A DNA stretch of 64,000 nucleotides from Paracoccaceae bacterium (GCA_003567315.1 PWZT01000017.1:19418-83417), one strand, 5' to 3'. Numbered from the stretch's first letter, positions 52,966-61,666 are shown. A program made the numbers and translations. The notes: generated by a model not told the origin, from the letters alone.

Positions 52966-54384
52966 TCATTCCTCTGCGATAACCCATGTGTCCTTGACGC
53001 CCCCGCCCTGGCTGGAATTGACCACCAGCGAGCCCTCGGTCAGCGCCACGCGTGTCAGCCCGCCCGGCACCAGTTCGATATCGCGCCCGACCAGACAATA
53101 GGGGCGCAGATCGACATGGCGCGGGGCAATTCCATCTTCGACAAAAGTCGGGCAGGTGGACAGCGCAAGTGTCGGCTGGGCGATGTAATTCGACGGGTTC
53201 TCCGCGAGCTTGGCCGCAAAAGTCTCGATCGTGGCCTTGTCGGACTTGGGGCCCACGAGCATCCCATAGCCACCCGAGCCATGCACCTCTTTCACGACAA
53301 GCTCCGCGATATTTTCCTGAACATATTTCAGATCATCAGGCTTGGCGCACTGCCATGTGGGCACATTCTCGAGGATCGGCGCCTCACCCAGATAGAAGCG
53401 CACCATTTCGGGCACATAGGTATAGATCGCCTTGTCATCGGCCACCTCCGCGCCGGGCGCCGAACAGATCGTCACCCCGCCCGAGCGATAGACATTCATC
53501 AATCCCGGCACGCCAAGCGTTGAATCGGGGCGGAAGCACAGGGGATCGAGAAAAGCGTCATCAATACGGCGGTAGATCACATCGACCTTTTTCGGTCCTT
53601 CGGTTGTGCGCATCCAGCAGAAATCGCCCTCGACGAAGAGATCCTGCCCCTCGACAAGTTCAATCCCCATCAGATCGGCTAGGAAGCTGTGCTCGTAATA
53701 GGCCGAGTTGAAATGCCCGGGCGTGAGCAGCACCACATTCGGATCGCGCTCGCATTTCTGCGGTGCGACAGAGGCCAGCGTCCGTTTCAGAAGCCGCGCG
53801 TAATTGTCCACTGGCGCGACCCGGTTTTCCTGAAAGAGATGCGGAAACATCCGCATCATGACTTCGCGGTTCTCCAGCATGTAGGAGACACCTGAGGGCG
53901 TGCGGCAATTATCCTCCAGCACATAGAACTGATCCGGGCCCGTGCGCACCAGATCGATGCCCACGATATGGTTGAATACACCGAGTGGCGGGCGGAAACC
54001 GGCGACGGCGACCTCATAGGCTTCGTTGCGGTAGACCAGATCGGCCGGGATGCGGCCTGCACGGATGATCTCGCCCCGGTCATAGACATCGGACAGAAAG
54101 GCATTGAGCGCCCGCGCGCGCTGCTTGATCCCCCGCTCCAGCCTGCGCCATTCATCCGCGGCGAAGACACGCGGGAACATATCGAACGGAATCAGCCGGT
54201 CCGGGTCGCCGCCCTCGCCATATACCGCGAAAGTGATCCCGTAGCGGCGAAACAGATCCTCGGCCTCGGCCTGTTTGAGCGCGCGAAACTCGGATGGCAT
54301 GTTCTGATACCAGTTTTCGAGCCGCTGATAGAGGGGCCGCAACCCGTCCTGCGCGTACATTTCGTTAAAGAATGGGTCTGCCAT
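52966..54384 (-). CDS. Circularly permuted ATP-grasp protein of the Anbu cluster
   Basis: This 472-aa protein of COG2308 is a circularly permuted ATP-grasp enzyme expected to form amide or peptide bonds with ATP. Visible family blocks include YGITFAVYGEGGDPDRLIPFD-type N-terminal sequence (quoted in part: GITFAVYGEGGDPDR), FYVLEDNCRTPSGVSYMLEN with metal-binding Glu and Asn, and LLTPGHFNSAYYEH. VYRRIDDAFLDPL and VVKEVHGSGGYGMLVGP are also present. It is the promoter-proximal gene of the cluster. The ATG at 54384 has GGGAG about 12 bases upstream. The substrate is unknown. Confidence 0.92.
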   Translation of the reverse strand: MADPFFNEMYAQDGLRPLYQRLENWYQNMPSEFRALKQAEAEDLFRRYGITFAVYGEGGDPDRLIPFDMFPRVFAADEWRRLERGIKQRARALNAFLSDVYDRGEIIRAGRIPADLVYRNEAYEVAVAGFRPPLGVFNHIVGIDLVRTGPDQFYVLEDNCRTPSGVSYMLENREVMMRMFPHLFQENRVAPVDNYARLLKRTLASVAPQKCERDPNVVLLTPGHFNSAYYEHSFLADLMGIELVEGQDLFVEGDFCWMRTTEGPKKVDVIYRRIDDAFLDPLCFRPDSTLGVPGLMNVYRSGGVTICSAPGAEVADDKAIYTYVPEMVRFYLGEAPILENVPTWQCAKPDDLKYVQENIAELVVKEVHGSGGYGMLVGPKSDKATIETFAAKLAENPSNYIAQPTLALSTCPTFVEDGIAPRHVDLRPYCLVGRDIELVPGGLTRVALTEGSLVVNSSQGGGVKDTWVIAEE

Positions 54385-54507
54385 TGTCTGTGCTTCTCCC
54401 TGTCTTGCCCTCATCAAAGGCAGAAGCGACTGGAAAGTAAAGATCCCCATGGCAAGCTGCCTGAAAATTAGGCAATCCATGTGTGCATGGCCTGATCGGC
54501 GTCGCAA

Positions 54508-55104
54508 TTACCCGCTGGCAAGCACCGGCCAGAGCGAGGCCACCAGCAGCGCCGCCATCGTAAAGTTGAACCGCCGCAGCCAGCGCGGGTCACTCAGTAG
54601 GCGGCGCAGCCCTGTTCCCGCCAGCGCCCAGATCGCCACGGACGGGAAGTTTACCAGCACGAACCCGCCGGCGACCCACGCGACCGCGAGCCATTCCTGC
54701 CCGGGCGCATAAAGCGTCACTGCCCCCAGCGCCATGATCCAGGCTTTCGGATTAACCCATTGAAACGCAGCCGCCTGCAGAAAGGTCAGCGGCGTTCCCT
54801 CGACCGTGCTGCCTTCAGGCGGGGCTGCATTGGCGATCTTCCATGCGAGCCACAACATATAGACGACCGAGACTACCAACAGCGCGCTTCGGGCGGGCGG
54901 GTAGCTGATGAACATGCCCACCAGCCCGATACCCACCACAAACACCATGAAGGCATGGCCCAGCGCTATGCCGAACATATGTGGCAAGGTACGGCGGAAG
55001 CCGAAATTCACGCCCGAGGCCAACAACATGATATTGTTCGGCCCCGGCGTGACCGAGGTGACAAAGGCATAGGCGACCAGCGCCATGAAAAGATCGGCTG
55101 ACAT
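54508..55104 (-). CDS. LysE/RhtB-family amino-acid exporter
   Basis: This 198-aa membrane protein of the LysE superfamily has five to six spans. The N-terminal signature TPGPNNIMLLASGVNFGFRR (about 19-38) and GHAFMVFVVGIGLVG are typical, as is FQWVNPKAWIMALGA in the second half. Such carriers export amino acids or their derivatives. It diverges from an Lrp-type regulator, a very common pairing in which the regulator senses the amino acid and activates export. Two overlapping inverted repeats sit between the genes. The exported compound is not predictable. Confidence 0.9.
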   Translation of the reverse strand: MSADLFMALVAYAFVTSVTPGPNNIMLLASGVNFGFRRTLPHMFGIALGHAFMVFVVGIGLVGMFISYPPARSALLVVSVVYMLWLAWKIANAAPPEGSTVEGTPLTFLQAAAFQWVNPKAWIMALGAVTLYAPGQEWLAVAWVAGGFVLVNFPSVAIWALAGTGLRRLLSDPRWLRRFNFTMAALLVASLWPVLASG

Positions 55105-55172
55105 GAGACAGGCCCTCAGAAGCAGGTTGGCATATTAGCCGGGAGTGAGCGCAACAGGGTTGCAAATGATGT

Positions 55173-55196
55173 GAGATTGCGATCAATCTCGCAATC
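55173..55196. promoter_or_regulatory. Two overlapping palindromes between lysE-type and Lrp-type genes
   Basis: GAGATTG (55173-55179) is inverted as CAATCTC (55184-55190), and GATTGCGA (55175-55182) as TCGCAATC (55189-55196). Both pairs are perfect and shifted against each other. The block ends one base before the Lrp-type ATG, so a protein bound here would block its translation start or promoter. It is the best operator candidate in the window. Confidence 0.65.
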
Positions 55197-55197
55197 A

Positions 55198-55650
55198 ATG
55201 AGCGATCTCGACACAGTATCGGAAAATATATTGCGCGTCCTGGGGCGTGAGGGGCGTATCTCCAATCTGGAGCTTGCCGAACGCGTGGGCCTTTCTCCCT
55301 CGGCCTGCCTGCGCCGCGTGCAGGATCTGGAACGACGCGGGATCATCACCGGCTACCGCGCGGTCACGGATCCTGCGCGTCTGGGCATCGGTTTCATCGC
55401 CTATGTGACTGTGGGCCTCGCGCGCCATACCAAGGCTGCGCAGGCCGAGTTCGAGCGGTTGATGGAGGCCGCCCCACAAGTGCGCGAATGTCACAACATC
55501 ACCGGCACAGTCGAATATCTGCTGCGGGTCGAGGCGCGCGATCTCGCGGCCTACAAGCAGTTTCACACGGAGTATCTTGGCGCGTTCCCGTATCTTGATA
55601 GGCTGACTACAATGGTCGTGATGGGTTCGCCCAAGGATGAGCGCGCCTGA
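55198..55650 (+). CDS. Lrp/AsnC-family transcriptional regulator
   Basis: This 150-aa regulator has an N-terminal helix-turn-helix (about 5-60: SENILRVLGREGRISNLELA, then RVGLSPSACLRRVQDLERRG). A C-terminal RAM domain follows (about 70-145) with RECHNITGTVEYLLRVEARD, the effector-binding face. Lrp-type proteins form octamers that wrap DNA and respond to amino acids. I start at ATG 55198; an upstream GTG at 55171 would place the palindromes inside the gene. It is divergent from the LysE-type exporter and very likely controls it. Confidence 0.92.
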   Translation: MSDLDTVSENILRVLGREGRISNLELAERVGLSPSACLRRVQDLERRGIITGYRAVTDPARLGIGFIAYVTVGLARHTKAAQAEFERLMEAAPQVRECHNITGTVEYLLRVEARDLAAYKQFHTEYLGAFPYLDRLTTMVVMGSPKDERA

Positions 55651-55712
55651 AGTTAGCGCGTGCATATGCTGAAAAACTGGGCTATGCTGCGATGCAGCAA
55701 AAGGGGAAAGCG

Positions 55713-56354
55713 ATGGCGAAGGGCAAGGTCATTACAGTCGCGCAGCAGAAAGGCGGGTCTGGCAAGACCACGCTTGCGGTCAATCTCGGGGTGATGCTGG
55801 TGCGTGCAGGCGCGCGGGTCGCCTTTCTCGACACTGATCCGCAAGGCTCGCTCGGGCGCTGGTTCATGACCCGCGTTGAAGAAGAGCGCCATGAAGGCAT
55901 GGACTTCTCGACGGCCTCGGCCTGGGGCGTGGGCTATGAGGTCGGCAAGCTGCGCGACATGGCCGATTTCGTGATTATAGACACACCGCCAAAGGCCGAC
56001 TCTGACCTGCGCCCGGCCCTGCGCGTTGCTGATCTGGTGATTGTGCCCGTCGCCTCCAGCCATGTCGATCTCTGGGCCACCGATGGCGTGCTCGATCTGG
56101 CGCGGCGCGAAGGGCGTGAGGTGCTCGTGGTGCTCAACCGCGCGCGGGCCGGCACGCGGCTTGGGGCCGAAATCCTCGAAGCTGCGAAGGAGCTGAAGGC
56201 GCATCTGGCCGAGACCCAGATCGCCAATCGCGTGGCCTATGCCGAAACGCTGGGCCAAGGCTATGGCGGGATCGAAGGCGCGCGCAGCCCGGCCATTCGC
56301 ACCGAGCTTGACGCATTACTGGCCGAGGTTCGCACCCGGCTCGAGGAGGCCTGA
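55713..56354 (+). CDS. Orphan ParA-type ATPase
   Basis: This 213-aa ParA/MinD-family ATPase has the deviant Walker A KGGSGKTTLAVNLG (about 13-26), an FLDTDPQGSLGRW switch (about 40-52) and VIIDTPPKADSD as Walker B. Small ParAs of this kind position plasmids, chemoreceptor clusters or other cargo. No ParB or parS-like repeat is near, and no cargo gene is recognisable. AAGGGG lies before the ATG at 55713; an ATG seven codons upstream is in frame. It sits between the Lrp-type gene and aroA, co-directional with both. Confidence 0.88.
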   Translation: MAKGKVITVAQQKGGSGKTTLAVNLGVMLVRAGARVAFLDTDPQGSLGRWFMTRVEEERHEGMDFSTASAWGVGYEVGKLRDMADFVIIDTPPKADSDLRPALRVADLVIVPVASSHVDLWATDGVLDLARREGREVLVVLNRARAGTRLGAEILEAAKELKAHLAETQIANRVAYAETLGQGYGGIEGARSPAIRTELDALLAEVRTRLEEA

Positions 56355-56435
56355 GCCCGCCTTCCCTGGCCCATGGACGTGCCGTTCACCTTGCGCTATC
56401 AGCGGTGCGAAATCCTGAACGCAAGAGGCGCAAGC

Positions 56436-57770
56436 ATGTCCGGCCACGGCCCCGCAACCCCCATGACCGCCCATAAATCCGGCCCTCTGGCAGGCGTCGC
56501 GCATGTGCCGGGGGACAAATCCATCTCCCATCGCGCGCTGATCCTCGGCGCGATGGCAGTGGGCGAGACGCGGATCACAGGGCTTCTCGAGGGGCAGGAT
56601 GTGCTCGACACGGCAAGGGCAATGCGCGCGTTTGGGGCCGAAGTCACACAGCACGGCCCCGGCGAATGGTCGGTGCATGGTGTGGGCGTGGGCGGGTTTG
56701 CAGAACCCGATCAGGTCATCGATTGCGGTAATTCCGGCACGGGCGTGCGCCTCATCATGGGCGCGATGGCCACAACCCCGATTGCAGCGACCTTCACCGG
56801 CGATGCGAGCCTCAACAAGCGCCCGATGGGCCGCGTGACCGATCCGCTCGCACTTTTCGGCGCACAGGCTTACGGGCGCAGCGGCGGGCGCTTGCCGCTC
56901 ACGCTGATCGGCGCGAACGAACCTGTTCCGGTGCGCTACACGCTGCCCATGCCTTCGGCGCAGGTGAAATCGGCCGTGCTGCTCGCGGGGTTGAACGCAC
57001 CGGGCGAGACTGTGGTGATCGAGGCGGAGCCAACACGCGACCATACCGAGCGGATGCTGCGCGGCTTCGGGGCGGAGATCCGCGTCGAGGACAGCCCCGA
57101 GGGTCGCCTCATCACGCTGACAGGCCAGCCGGAGTTGAGTGCCCAGCGCGTGGCCGTCCCACGCGACCCGAGTTCCGCCGCCTTCCCGGTCTGCGCTGCG
57201 CTTTTGGTGGAAGGATCCGACATTCTCGTGCCCGGCGTGAGCCAGAACCCCACCCGCAATGGAATTTTCGTAACCCTGCAGGAGATGGGCGCGGATCTGG
57301 TGCTCGAAAACCCGCGCGAGGAAGGCGGCGAGCCTGTCGCCGATCTTCGCGTGCGCTTCTCGGCACTCGAGGGCATCGAGGTGCCGCCCGAGCGCGCGGC
57401 GAGCATGATCGATGAATACCCCATCCTCGCGGCGCTCGCCGCAACGACTAAGGGCAAGACCGTGATGCGCGGGATCAAGGAATTGCGCGTGAAGGAATCC
57501 GACCGGATCGACGCAATGGCGCGCGGGCTCGAGGCCTGCGGCGTGCGGGTCGAGGAGACCGAAGACAGCCTGACCGTCCATGGAATGGAGGCTGTGCCAG
57601 GGGGGAGCACCGTGCAGACCCATCTCGACCACCGGATCGCTATGAGCTTTCTCTGCCTCGGCATGGCCGCGCAAGCGCCGATCACGGTCGATGATGCGAG
57701 CCCGATCGCTACATCCTTCCCGATCTTCAAGGCGCTGATGACCGGCCTCGGCGCGCAGATCACCGAATGA
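56436..57770 (+). CDS. aroA: 3-phosphoshikimate 1-carboxyvinyltransferase (EPSP synthase, class II)
   Basis: AroA joins phosphoenolpyruvate and shikimate 3-phosphate in the sixth step of the shikimate pathway. The 444-aa protein has [17 protein letters not shown] (about 24-40), [30 protein letters not shown] and [12 protein letters not shown]. Overall it resembles the class II enzymes of Agrobacterium type. At the loop that sets inhibitor response it reads CGNSGTGVR with Gly, not the Ala of the insensitive enzyme. The ATG at 56436 starts 81 bases after the ParA stop. It converges on trmD with four bases between. The window also holds two chorismate mutase-type proteins that act later in the pathway. 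Confidence 0.95.
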   Translation: MSGHGPATPMTAHKSGPLAGVAHVPGDKSISHRALILGAMAVGETRITGLLEGQDVLDTARAMRAFGAEVTQHGPGEWSVHGVGVGGFAEPDQVIDCGNSGTGVRLIMGAMATTPIAATFTGDASLNKRPMGRVTDPLALFGAQAYGRSGGRLPLTLIGANEPVPVRYTLPMPSAQVKSAVLLAGLNAPGETVVIEAEPTRDHTERMLRGFGAEIRVEDSPEGRLITLTGQPELSAQRVAVPRDPSSAAFPVCAALLVEGSDILVPGVSQNPTRNGIFVTLQEMGADLVLENPREEGGEPVADLRVRFSALEGIEVPPERAASMIDEYPILAALAATTKGKTVMRGIKELRVKESDRIDAMARGLEACGVRVEETEDSLTVHGMEAVPGGSTVQTHLDHRIAMSFLCLGMAAQAPITVDDASPIATSFPIFKALMTGLGAQITE

Positions 57771-57774
57771 CGGA

Positions 57775-58572
57775 TCAGCCCTTGCGTGCCTGATACGCGG
57801 CCCAGAGATCGGGCCTGCGCGCGCGGGTCAGCTCTTCGGCCTGCGCCTGCCGCCAGCGCGCGATTTCGCCATGATTGCCCGACATCAGCACTGGCGGGAT
57901 CTCGCGCCCTTCCCATTCGGCAGGACGCGTATATTGCGGATGCTCCAGCAGCCCCGAGGAAAAGCTCTCCTCCTCGACCGAGGCCGCATTGCCCAGCACC
58001 TCTGGCAAGAGCCGCACTGTTGCATCGAGCATCGCCTGCGCGGCCAGTTCTCCGCCGGTCAGCACGAAATCGCCAAGCGAAACTTCCTCGATCCCGAAAT
58101 GATCGATCACACGCTGGTCGATCCCTTCGAATCGCCCGCAGATCATGGTGACGCCGCGCGCGCCAGCCCAGCGCTGTGCCATAGCTTGCGTGAAGGGCCG
58201 CCCACGTGGGCTGAGGCAGACGAGCGGCCATTCCGCGCGGTCCTCGGGCGCCCCGCGCATCGTCATCTCCACAGCCCGGCCCAGCACATCTGCGCGCAGC
58301 ACCATCCCGGCCCCGCCGCCAGCGGGCGTGTCATCGACATTGCGATGCTTGCCGATGCCGAAAGGGCGCAGGTCAATCGCCTCCAATCCCCAGAGCCCCT
58401 CTTTCAGCGCCTTGCCGGTCAGCGACAGGCCCAGCACACCGGGGAACGCTTCGGGAAAAAGCGTGATGATCCGCGCCTGCCAGACCTTCGCGGGCGTGCC
58501 GCGCTTCTCCAGCGAGCGCGGGGTCAGCGACGGTGTGATCGCGAGCCGCCCGGCGGCGCGGCGCGCGCTCAT
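57775..58572 (-). CDS. trmD: tRNA (guanine-N1-)-methyltransferase TrmD
   Basis: TrmD methylates G37 next to the anticodon in tRNAs reading CUN, CCN and CGG codons, preventing frameshifts. The 265-aa protein has the SPOUT knot blocks [43 protein letters not shown] and [15 protein letters not shown]. An N-terminal lead of about 30 residues rich in Arg precedes the conserved start ([12 protein letters not shown]). Its start overlaps rimM by four bases. The usual downstream rplS is absent; aroA lies there in the opposite direction. Confidence 0.95.
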   Translation of the reverse strand: MSARRAAGRLAITPSLTPRSLEKRGTPAKVWQARIITLFPEAFPGVLGLSLTGKALKEGLWGLEAIDLRPFGIGKHRNVDDTPAGGGAGMVLRADVLGRAVEMTMRGAPEDRAEWPLVCLSPRGRPFTQAMAQRWAGARGVTMICGRFEGIDQRVIDHFGIEEVSLGDFVLTGGELAAQAMLDATVRLLPEVLGNAASVEEESFSSGLLEHPQYTRPAEWEGREIPPVLMSGNHGEIARWRQAQAEELTRARRPDLWAAYQARKG

Positions 58573-59078
58573 TCGATCAACCCCTCAGGCGGGTCAGCGA
58601 TGATCCGGCGCGCGGCAAGATCGACAGTCGGGACGATGGCCTGCGTAAACGGCAGGAGGATCACTCCCGACTTGCCCGGCCGCACCAACTCCAGCAGGTC
58701 TGACGCACCGTGATTGAGCACGGCCTTGACGCGACCCAGAGAGGCGCCGCCCGTGTCGAACACTTCCAGCCCGATCAGATCCGCGTGATAAAATTCGTCA
58801 TCCGGCAGGTTTGGCAACTGGTCACGCTCGGCAAAGAGCCGGGTGCCTTTCAACCGTTCGGCCTCCTCACGGGTTGCAACCCCGCTTAACCTTGCGGAAA
58901 ACCCCTGCGCCACCTGCGCGCCCAGTGTCAGCGTGAATTGCCGCTGACCGTCTTCCGACCAGAGCGGGCCATAATCGGCAATCGCGCGTGGCTCGGCGCA
59001 AAAGCTCTTGAGCCGCACATCACCGCGCACGCCGTAAGCGCCTGCAATGGCCCCTACACAGACCCGCGCGCTGCTCAT
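58569..59078 (-). CDS. rimM: Ribosome maturation factor RimM
   Basis: RimM helps 30S subunit assembly, binding S19 near the head. The 169-aa protein has the N-terminal [20 protein letters not shown] block (about 6-25), and a second PRC-barrel domain with [18 protein letters not shown] and [23 protein letters not shown] precedes the ATG at 59078. It overlaps trmD by four bases. Two hairpins in the 90-base gap from rpsP may lower its expression relative to the ribosomal protein. Confidence 0.95.
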   Translation of the reverse strand: MSSARVCVGAIAGAYGVRGDVRLKSFCAEPRAIADYGPLWSEDGQRQFTLTLGAQVAQGFSARLSGVATREEAERLKGTRLFAERDQLPNLPDDEFYHADLIGLEVFDTGGASLGRVKAVLNHGASDLLELVRPGKSGVILLPFTQAIVPTVDLAARRIIADPPEGLIE

Positions 59079-59118
59079 GCTGCTTTCACCTTGCCAATAA
59101 ACACTCTCAGGGGATGAA

Positions 59119-59156
59119 TTGGCCCAAAGGGCCAAGAGGGGGCGCGAGCGCCCCCT
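59119..59156 (-). promoter_or_regulatory. Twin hairpins between rpsP and rimM
   Basis: AGGGGGCGC and GCGCCCCCT (59137-59156) form one perfect stem, and TTGGCCC with GGGCCAA (59119-59135) a second. They follow the rpsP stop in the transcript. Partial termination or processing would give more S16 than RimM and TrmD; this is inference from position. Confidence 0.5.
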
Positions 59157-59168
59157 TCGCGCCACCGA

Positions 59169-59522
59169 TCACTCGGCGGCGGCTTCTTCGGCCTTCGCAG
59201 CCTTCTCGGCCGCGCGTTCCTTGGCTTTCTTGCCCGGCTCGGCTTTCTTCATATTGGCGCGCTCGGTCTTGGCGCGAACACCCGCTGCTTCCAGAAAGCG
59301 CGCGATCCGATCCGTGGGCTGGGCACCCTGATCGAGCCAGTGCTGGACGCGCTCCATATTCATCTTGATGCGGTCCTCGCTATCCTTGGGCAGGAGCGGG
59401 TTATAGGTGCCCAGCTTCTCGAGGAAGCGGCCATCGCGCGGCATGCGCGAATCGGCGGCAACAATCGCATAATGCGGGCGTTTCTTGGCCCCACCGCGGG
59501 CCAGACGGATCTTCACTGCCAT
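59169..59522 (-). CDS. rpsP: 30S ribosomal protein S16
   Basis: S16 is an early-assembling 30S protein. The 117-aa sequence has [20 protein letters not shown] at the start, the [17 protein letters not shown] core and [15 protein letters not shown] [21 protein letters not shown] Lys/Glu/Ala-rich tail of about 35 residues follows, as is usual in alphaproteobacteria. GGAG lies before the ATG at 59522. It is followed by rimM and trmD and preceded by a chorismate mutase gene, then ffh. Confidence 0.97.
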   Translation of the reverse strand: MAVKIRLARGGAKKRPHYAIVAADSRMPRDGRFLEKLGTYNPLLPKDSEDRIKMNMERVQHWLDQGAQPTDRIARFLEAAGVRAKTERANMKKAEPGKKAKERAAEKAAKAEEAAAE

Positions 59523-59583
59523 GTCTCTATCTCCTTTGAATGGCGTTTGCGCGGCTCTCAAGGCACGCGCGACAGTCAGGGTT

Positions 59584-59880
59584 TCAGCGTTGCATCCTCT
59601 CATGGTGACGGATCACTTCCGAGATGATGAAATTGAGGAATTTCTTGGCGAATTCCGGGTCGAGATCGGCCTCCTTGGCCAACCATTCCAGCCGCTCGAT
59701 CTGCCGCTCCTCGCGGGCCGGATCGGAGGGGGGAAGATCATGCTCGGCCTTGAGACGGCCCACAGCCTGCGTGTGCTTGAACCGCTCGCCCAGCGTATAG
59801 ACGAGGATCGCATCCAGCCGGTCGATACTGTCGCGATGATCGGCAAGGATCTCGGCGGCGCGCTGGACAGCGTCAGACAT
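59584..59880 (-). CDS. Chorismate mutase (AroQ type)
   Basis: This 98-aa helical protein of the chorismate mutase II fold converts chorismate to prephenate, leading to phenylalanine and tyrosine. The helices carry [20 protein letters not shown] (about 15-34), the active-site [20 protein letters not shown], and [18 protein letters not shown] at the end. All resemble monofunctional AroQ proteins. It lies between ffh and rpsP, an unrelated translation cluster, with 33 bases after ffh. A second related protein is at 40.0-40.3 kb. Confidence 0.9.
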   Translation of the reverse strand: MSDAVQRAAEILADHRDSIDRLDAILVYTLGERFKHTQAVGRLKAEHDLPPSDPAREERQIERLEWLAKEADLDPEFAKKFLNFIISEVIRHHERMQR

Positions 59881-59913
59881 CGGACGCTCCTGTCAGAAGG
59901 CGACACGGCATGT

Positions 59914-61419
59914 TCATTTCTTTCGCCCGGCCCCAAGCCCGGACAGCCCGCCGGGTAGGCGCATTCCGCCCATGCCGGGGGCACCGATGCCGGGCATCTT
60001 CATGCCCTGTTCCATGCCGCGGCCAAGCTCTGCCAGTTGATCGGGGGACATCTTCGAGGGGTCGGGCGCATCCTTGCCCTTGCCGAGCATCCCGGCCATG
60101 GCCTGTTTCAGCATCCCCTTCTTGCCCATGGTCTTCATCATGTCGGCCATCTGACGATGCTGTTTGAGAAGCTTGTTGAGATCGGAGACCTCAAGCCCCG
60201 CACCGGCAGCAATGCGCTTCTTGCGGCTGGCCTGCAGGATCGCGGGGTTGGCGCGCTCCTTCTTGGTCATGGAGTTGATCAGCGCGATCTGGCGGCGCAA
60301 CATCGAATCGTCGAACCCGGCGGCCTCTGCCTGTTTCGACATCTTGGCCATGCCCGGCATCATGCCCATGACGCCCTGCATGCCGCCCATCTTGAGCATC
60401 TGCTCGAGCTGCATCTTCAGGTCGTTCATGTTGAACATGCCCTTCTGGAAGCGCTTCATCATGCGCTCGGCCTGTTCGACCTCCAGCACTTCCTGCGCTT
60501 TTTCGACAAGGGCCACGATATCGCCCATGCCGAGGATGCGGCCCGCCACGCGCTTGGGGTCGAAGACCTCGAGCGCATCGGTCTTCTCGCCCAGACCCAC
60601 GAAGCGAATGGGCTTGCCCGTAACCGCGCGCATCGAGAGCGCAGCACCCCCGCGCCCGTCTCCATCCATCCGCGTCAGCACAACGCCGGTCACACCGACC
60701 TTGCCATCGAATTCCGAGGCGACATTCACCGCGTCCTGCCCGGTCAGGCCATCGACCACCAGCAATGTCTCACGTGGCGCGACGGCATCGCGGACGGCCT
60801 GCACTTCGTCCATGAGCACGTCGTCGATATGCAAGCGACCTGCAGTGTCCAAAAGATAGACATCATAGCCGCCGAGTGTGGCCTGCTGCTTGGCGCGCTT
60901 GGCGATCTCGACCGCACTCTGGCCCTTGACGATCGGCAGTGTATCGACCCCGATCTGGGTGCCGAGGATGGCAAGCTGCTCCATCGCCGCCGGGCGGTTG
61001 GTATCGAGCGAGGCCATGAGCACACGCTTGCCATCACGCTCGCTCAGGCGGCGGGCGAGTTTCGCTGTTGTGGTGGTTTTGCCCGAGCCTTGCAGGCCGA
61101 CCATCAGGACCGGCGCAGGCGGGTTGTCGATCTTCAGCTTGCCCGCATCCTCATCGCCTTCGAGCATGGCGATGAGTTCATCATGCACGATCTTGACGAC
61201 CTGCTGACCGGGCGTGATGGATTTCGTGACTGAGGCCCCGGTCGCCTTTTTCTGCACGCGCTTGATGAAATCGCGCGTCACGGCCAGCGAGACATCGGCC
61301 TCCAGCAGCGCCACCCGCACTTCGCGCAGCGCAGCGCGCACATCGTCTTCCGAGAGTGCACCCTGTTTTGTCAGCCGGTCGAAGATCCCGGACAGGCGTT
61401 CGGACAGGTTCTCGAACAT
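59914..61419 (-). CDS. ffh: Signal recognition particle protein Ffh
   Basis: Ffh binds signal peptides and SRP RNA and delivers ribosomes to FtsY. The 501-aa protein has the N domain (1-90), the G domain with MVGLQGSGKTTTTAKLA (about 104-120), DTNRPAAMEQL, LDTAGRLHIDDVLM and TRMDGDGRGGAAL. The methionine-rich M domain (about 325-440) has SMTKKERANPAIL. It ends in a Gly/Met-rich tail (GIGAPGMGGMRLPGG). GAGGAGAG lies before the ATG at 61419. The long leader can form four hairpins. Its receptor gene ftsY is at 17.7 kb. The SRP RNA gene is not in the window. Confidence 0.97.
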   Translation of the reverse strand: MFENLSERLSGIFDRLTKQGALSEDDVRAALREVRVALLEADVSLAVTRDFIKRVQKKATGASVTKSITPGQQVVKIVHDELIAMLEGDEDAGKLKIDNPPAPVLMVGLQGSGKTTTTAKLARRLSERDGKRVLMASLDTNRPAAMEQLAILGTQIGVDTLPIVKGQSAVEIAKRAKQQATLGGYDVYLLDTAGRLHIDDVLMDEVQAVRDAVAPRETLLVVDGLTGQDAVNVASEFDGKVGVTGVVLTRMDGDGRGGAALSMRAVTGKPIRFVGLGEKTDALEVFDPKRVAGRILGMGDIVALVEKAQEVLEVEQAERMMKRFQKGMFNMNDLKMQLEQMLKMGGMQGVMGMMPGMAKMSKQAEAAGFDDSMLRRQIALINSMTKKERANPAILQASRKKRIAAGAGLEVSDLNKLLKQHRQMADMMKTMGKKGMLKQAMAGMLGKGKDAPDPSKMSPDQLAELGRGMEQGMKMPGIGAPGMGGMRLPGGLSGLGAGRKK

Positions 61420-61433
61420 GCGCGTCTCTCCTC

Positions 61434-61537
61434 GCCCTGGATCAGGGCCGTGCAAACAAGTTTGGCACCCATGGGCGCAACGCGCTGATGGGTGGCGATC
61501 CTCCAACATCGGAGGACCGGAAGCATCCAACTTCCGG
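61434..61537 (-). promoter_or_regulatory. Structured 5' leader of ffh (four hairpins)
   Basis: Reading along the transcript there are four stems: CCGGAAG/CTTCCGG (61537-61517), TCCTCC/GGAGGA (61516-61499), CACCCAT/ATGGGTG with an inner GCGC/GCGC (61494-61466), and GCCCTG/CAGGGC (61448-61434). The last ends three bases before the GAGGAG ribosome-binding site. The dense packing suggests a regulatory or processed leader. It lacks the GGAA-tetraloop helix expected of SRP RNA. Confidence 0.5.
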
Positions 61538-61666
61538 AAAGCTTGATTGCGTTACGCCTGTTGTGCGCCTGAGTCAAGCATGCAGCGCCACAAGATTGCG
61601 CGTTCGTGACTTGAACTCGCGACAACTGGCCGCAGGTATGATGTCAAGACTAGCAAGGAGGAAATC

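Noticed and set aside
54458..54490. Two small inverted repeats (TGCCT/AGGCA and CCATG/CATGG) upstream of the Anbu operon
   Set aside because: Five-base arms are common by chance. They could equally be the end of the lysE-type transcript, and no T-run or promoter spacing supports either use.
56436..57770. A glyphosate-insensitive EPSP synthase
   Set aside because: The overall sequence is class II, but the key loop reads CGNSGTGVR with Gly rather than Ala, so insensitivity is not supported by the sequence.
61434..61537. SRP RNA gene next to ffh
   Set aside because: The hairpins are short and separate. The long helix with its GGAA tetraloop and the conserved asymmetric loop are not there.
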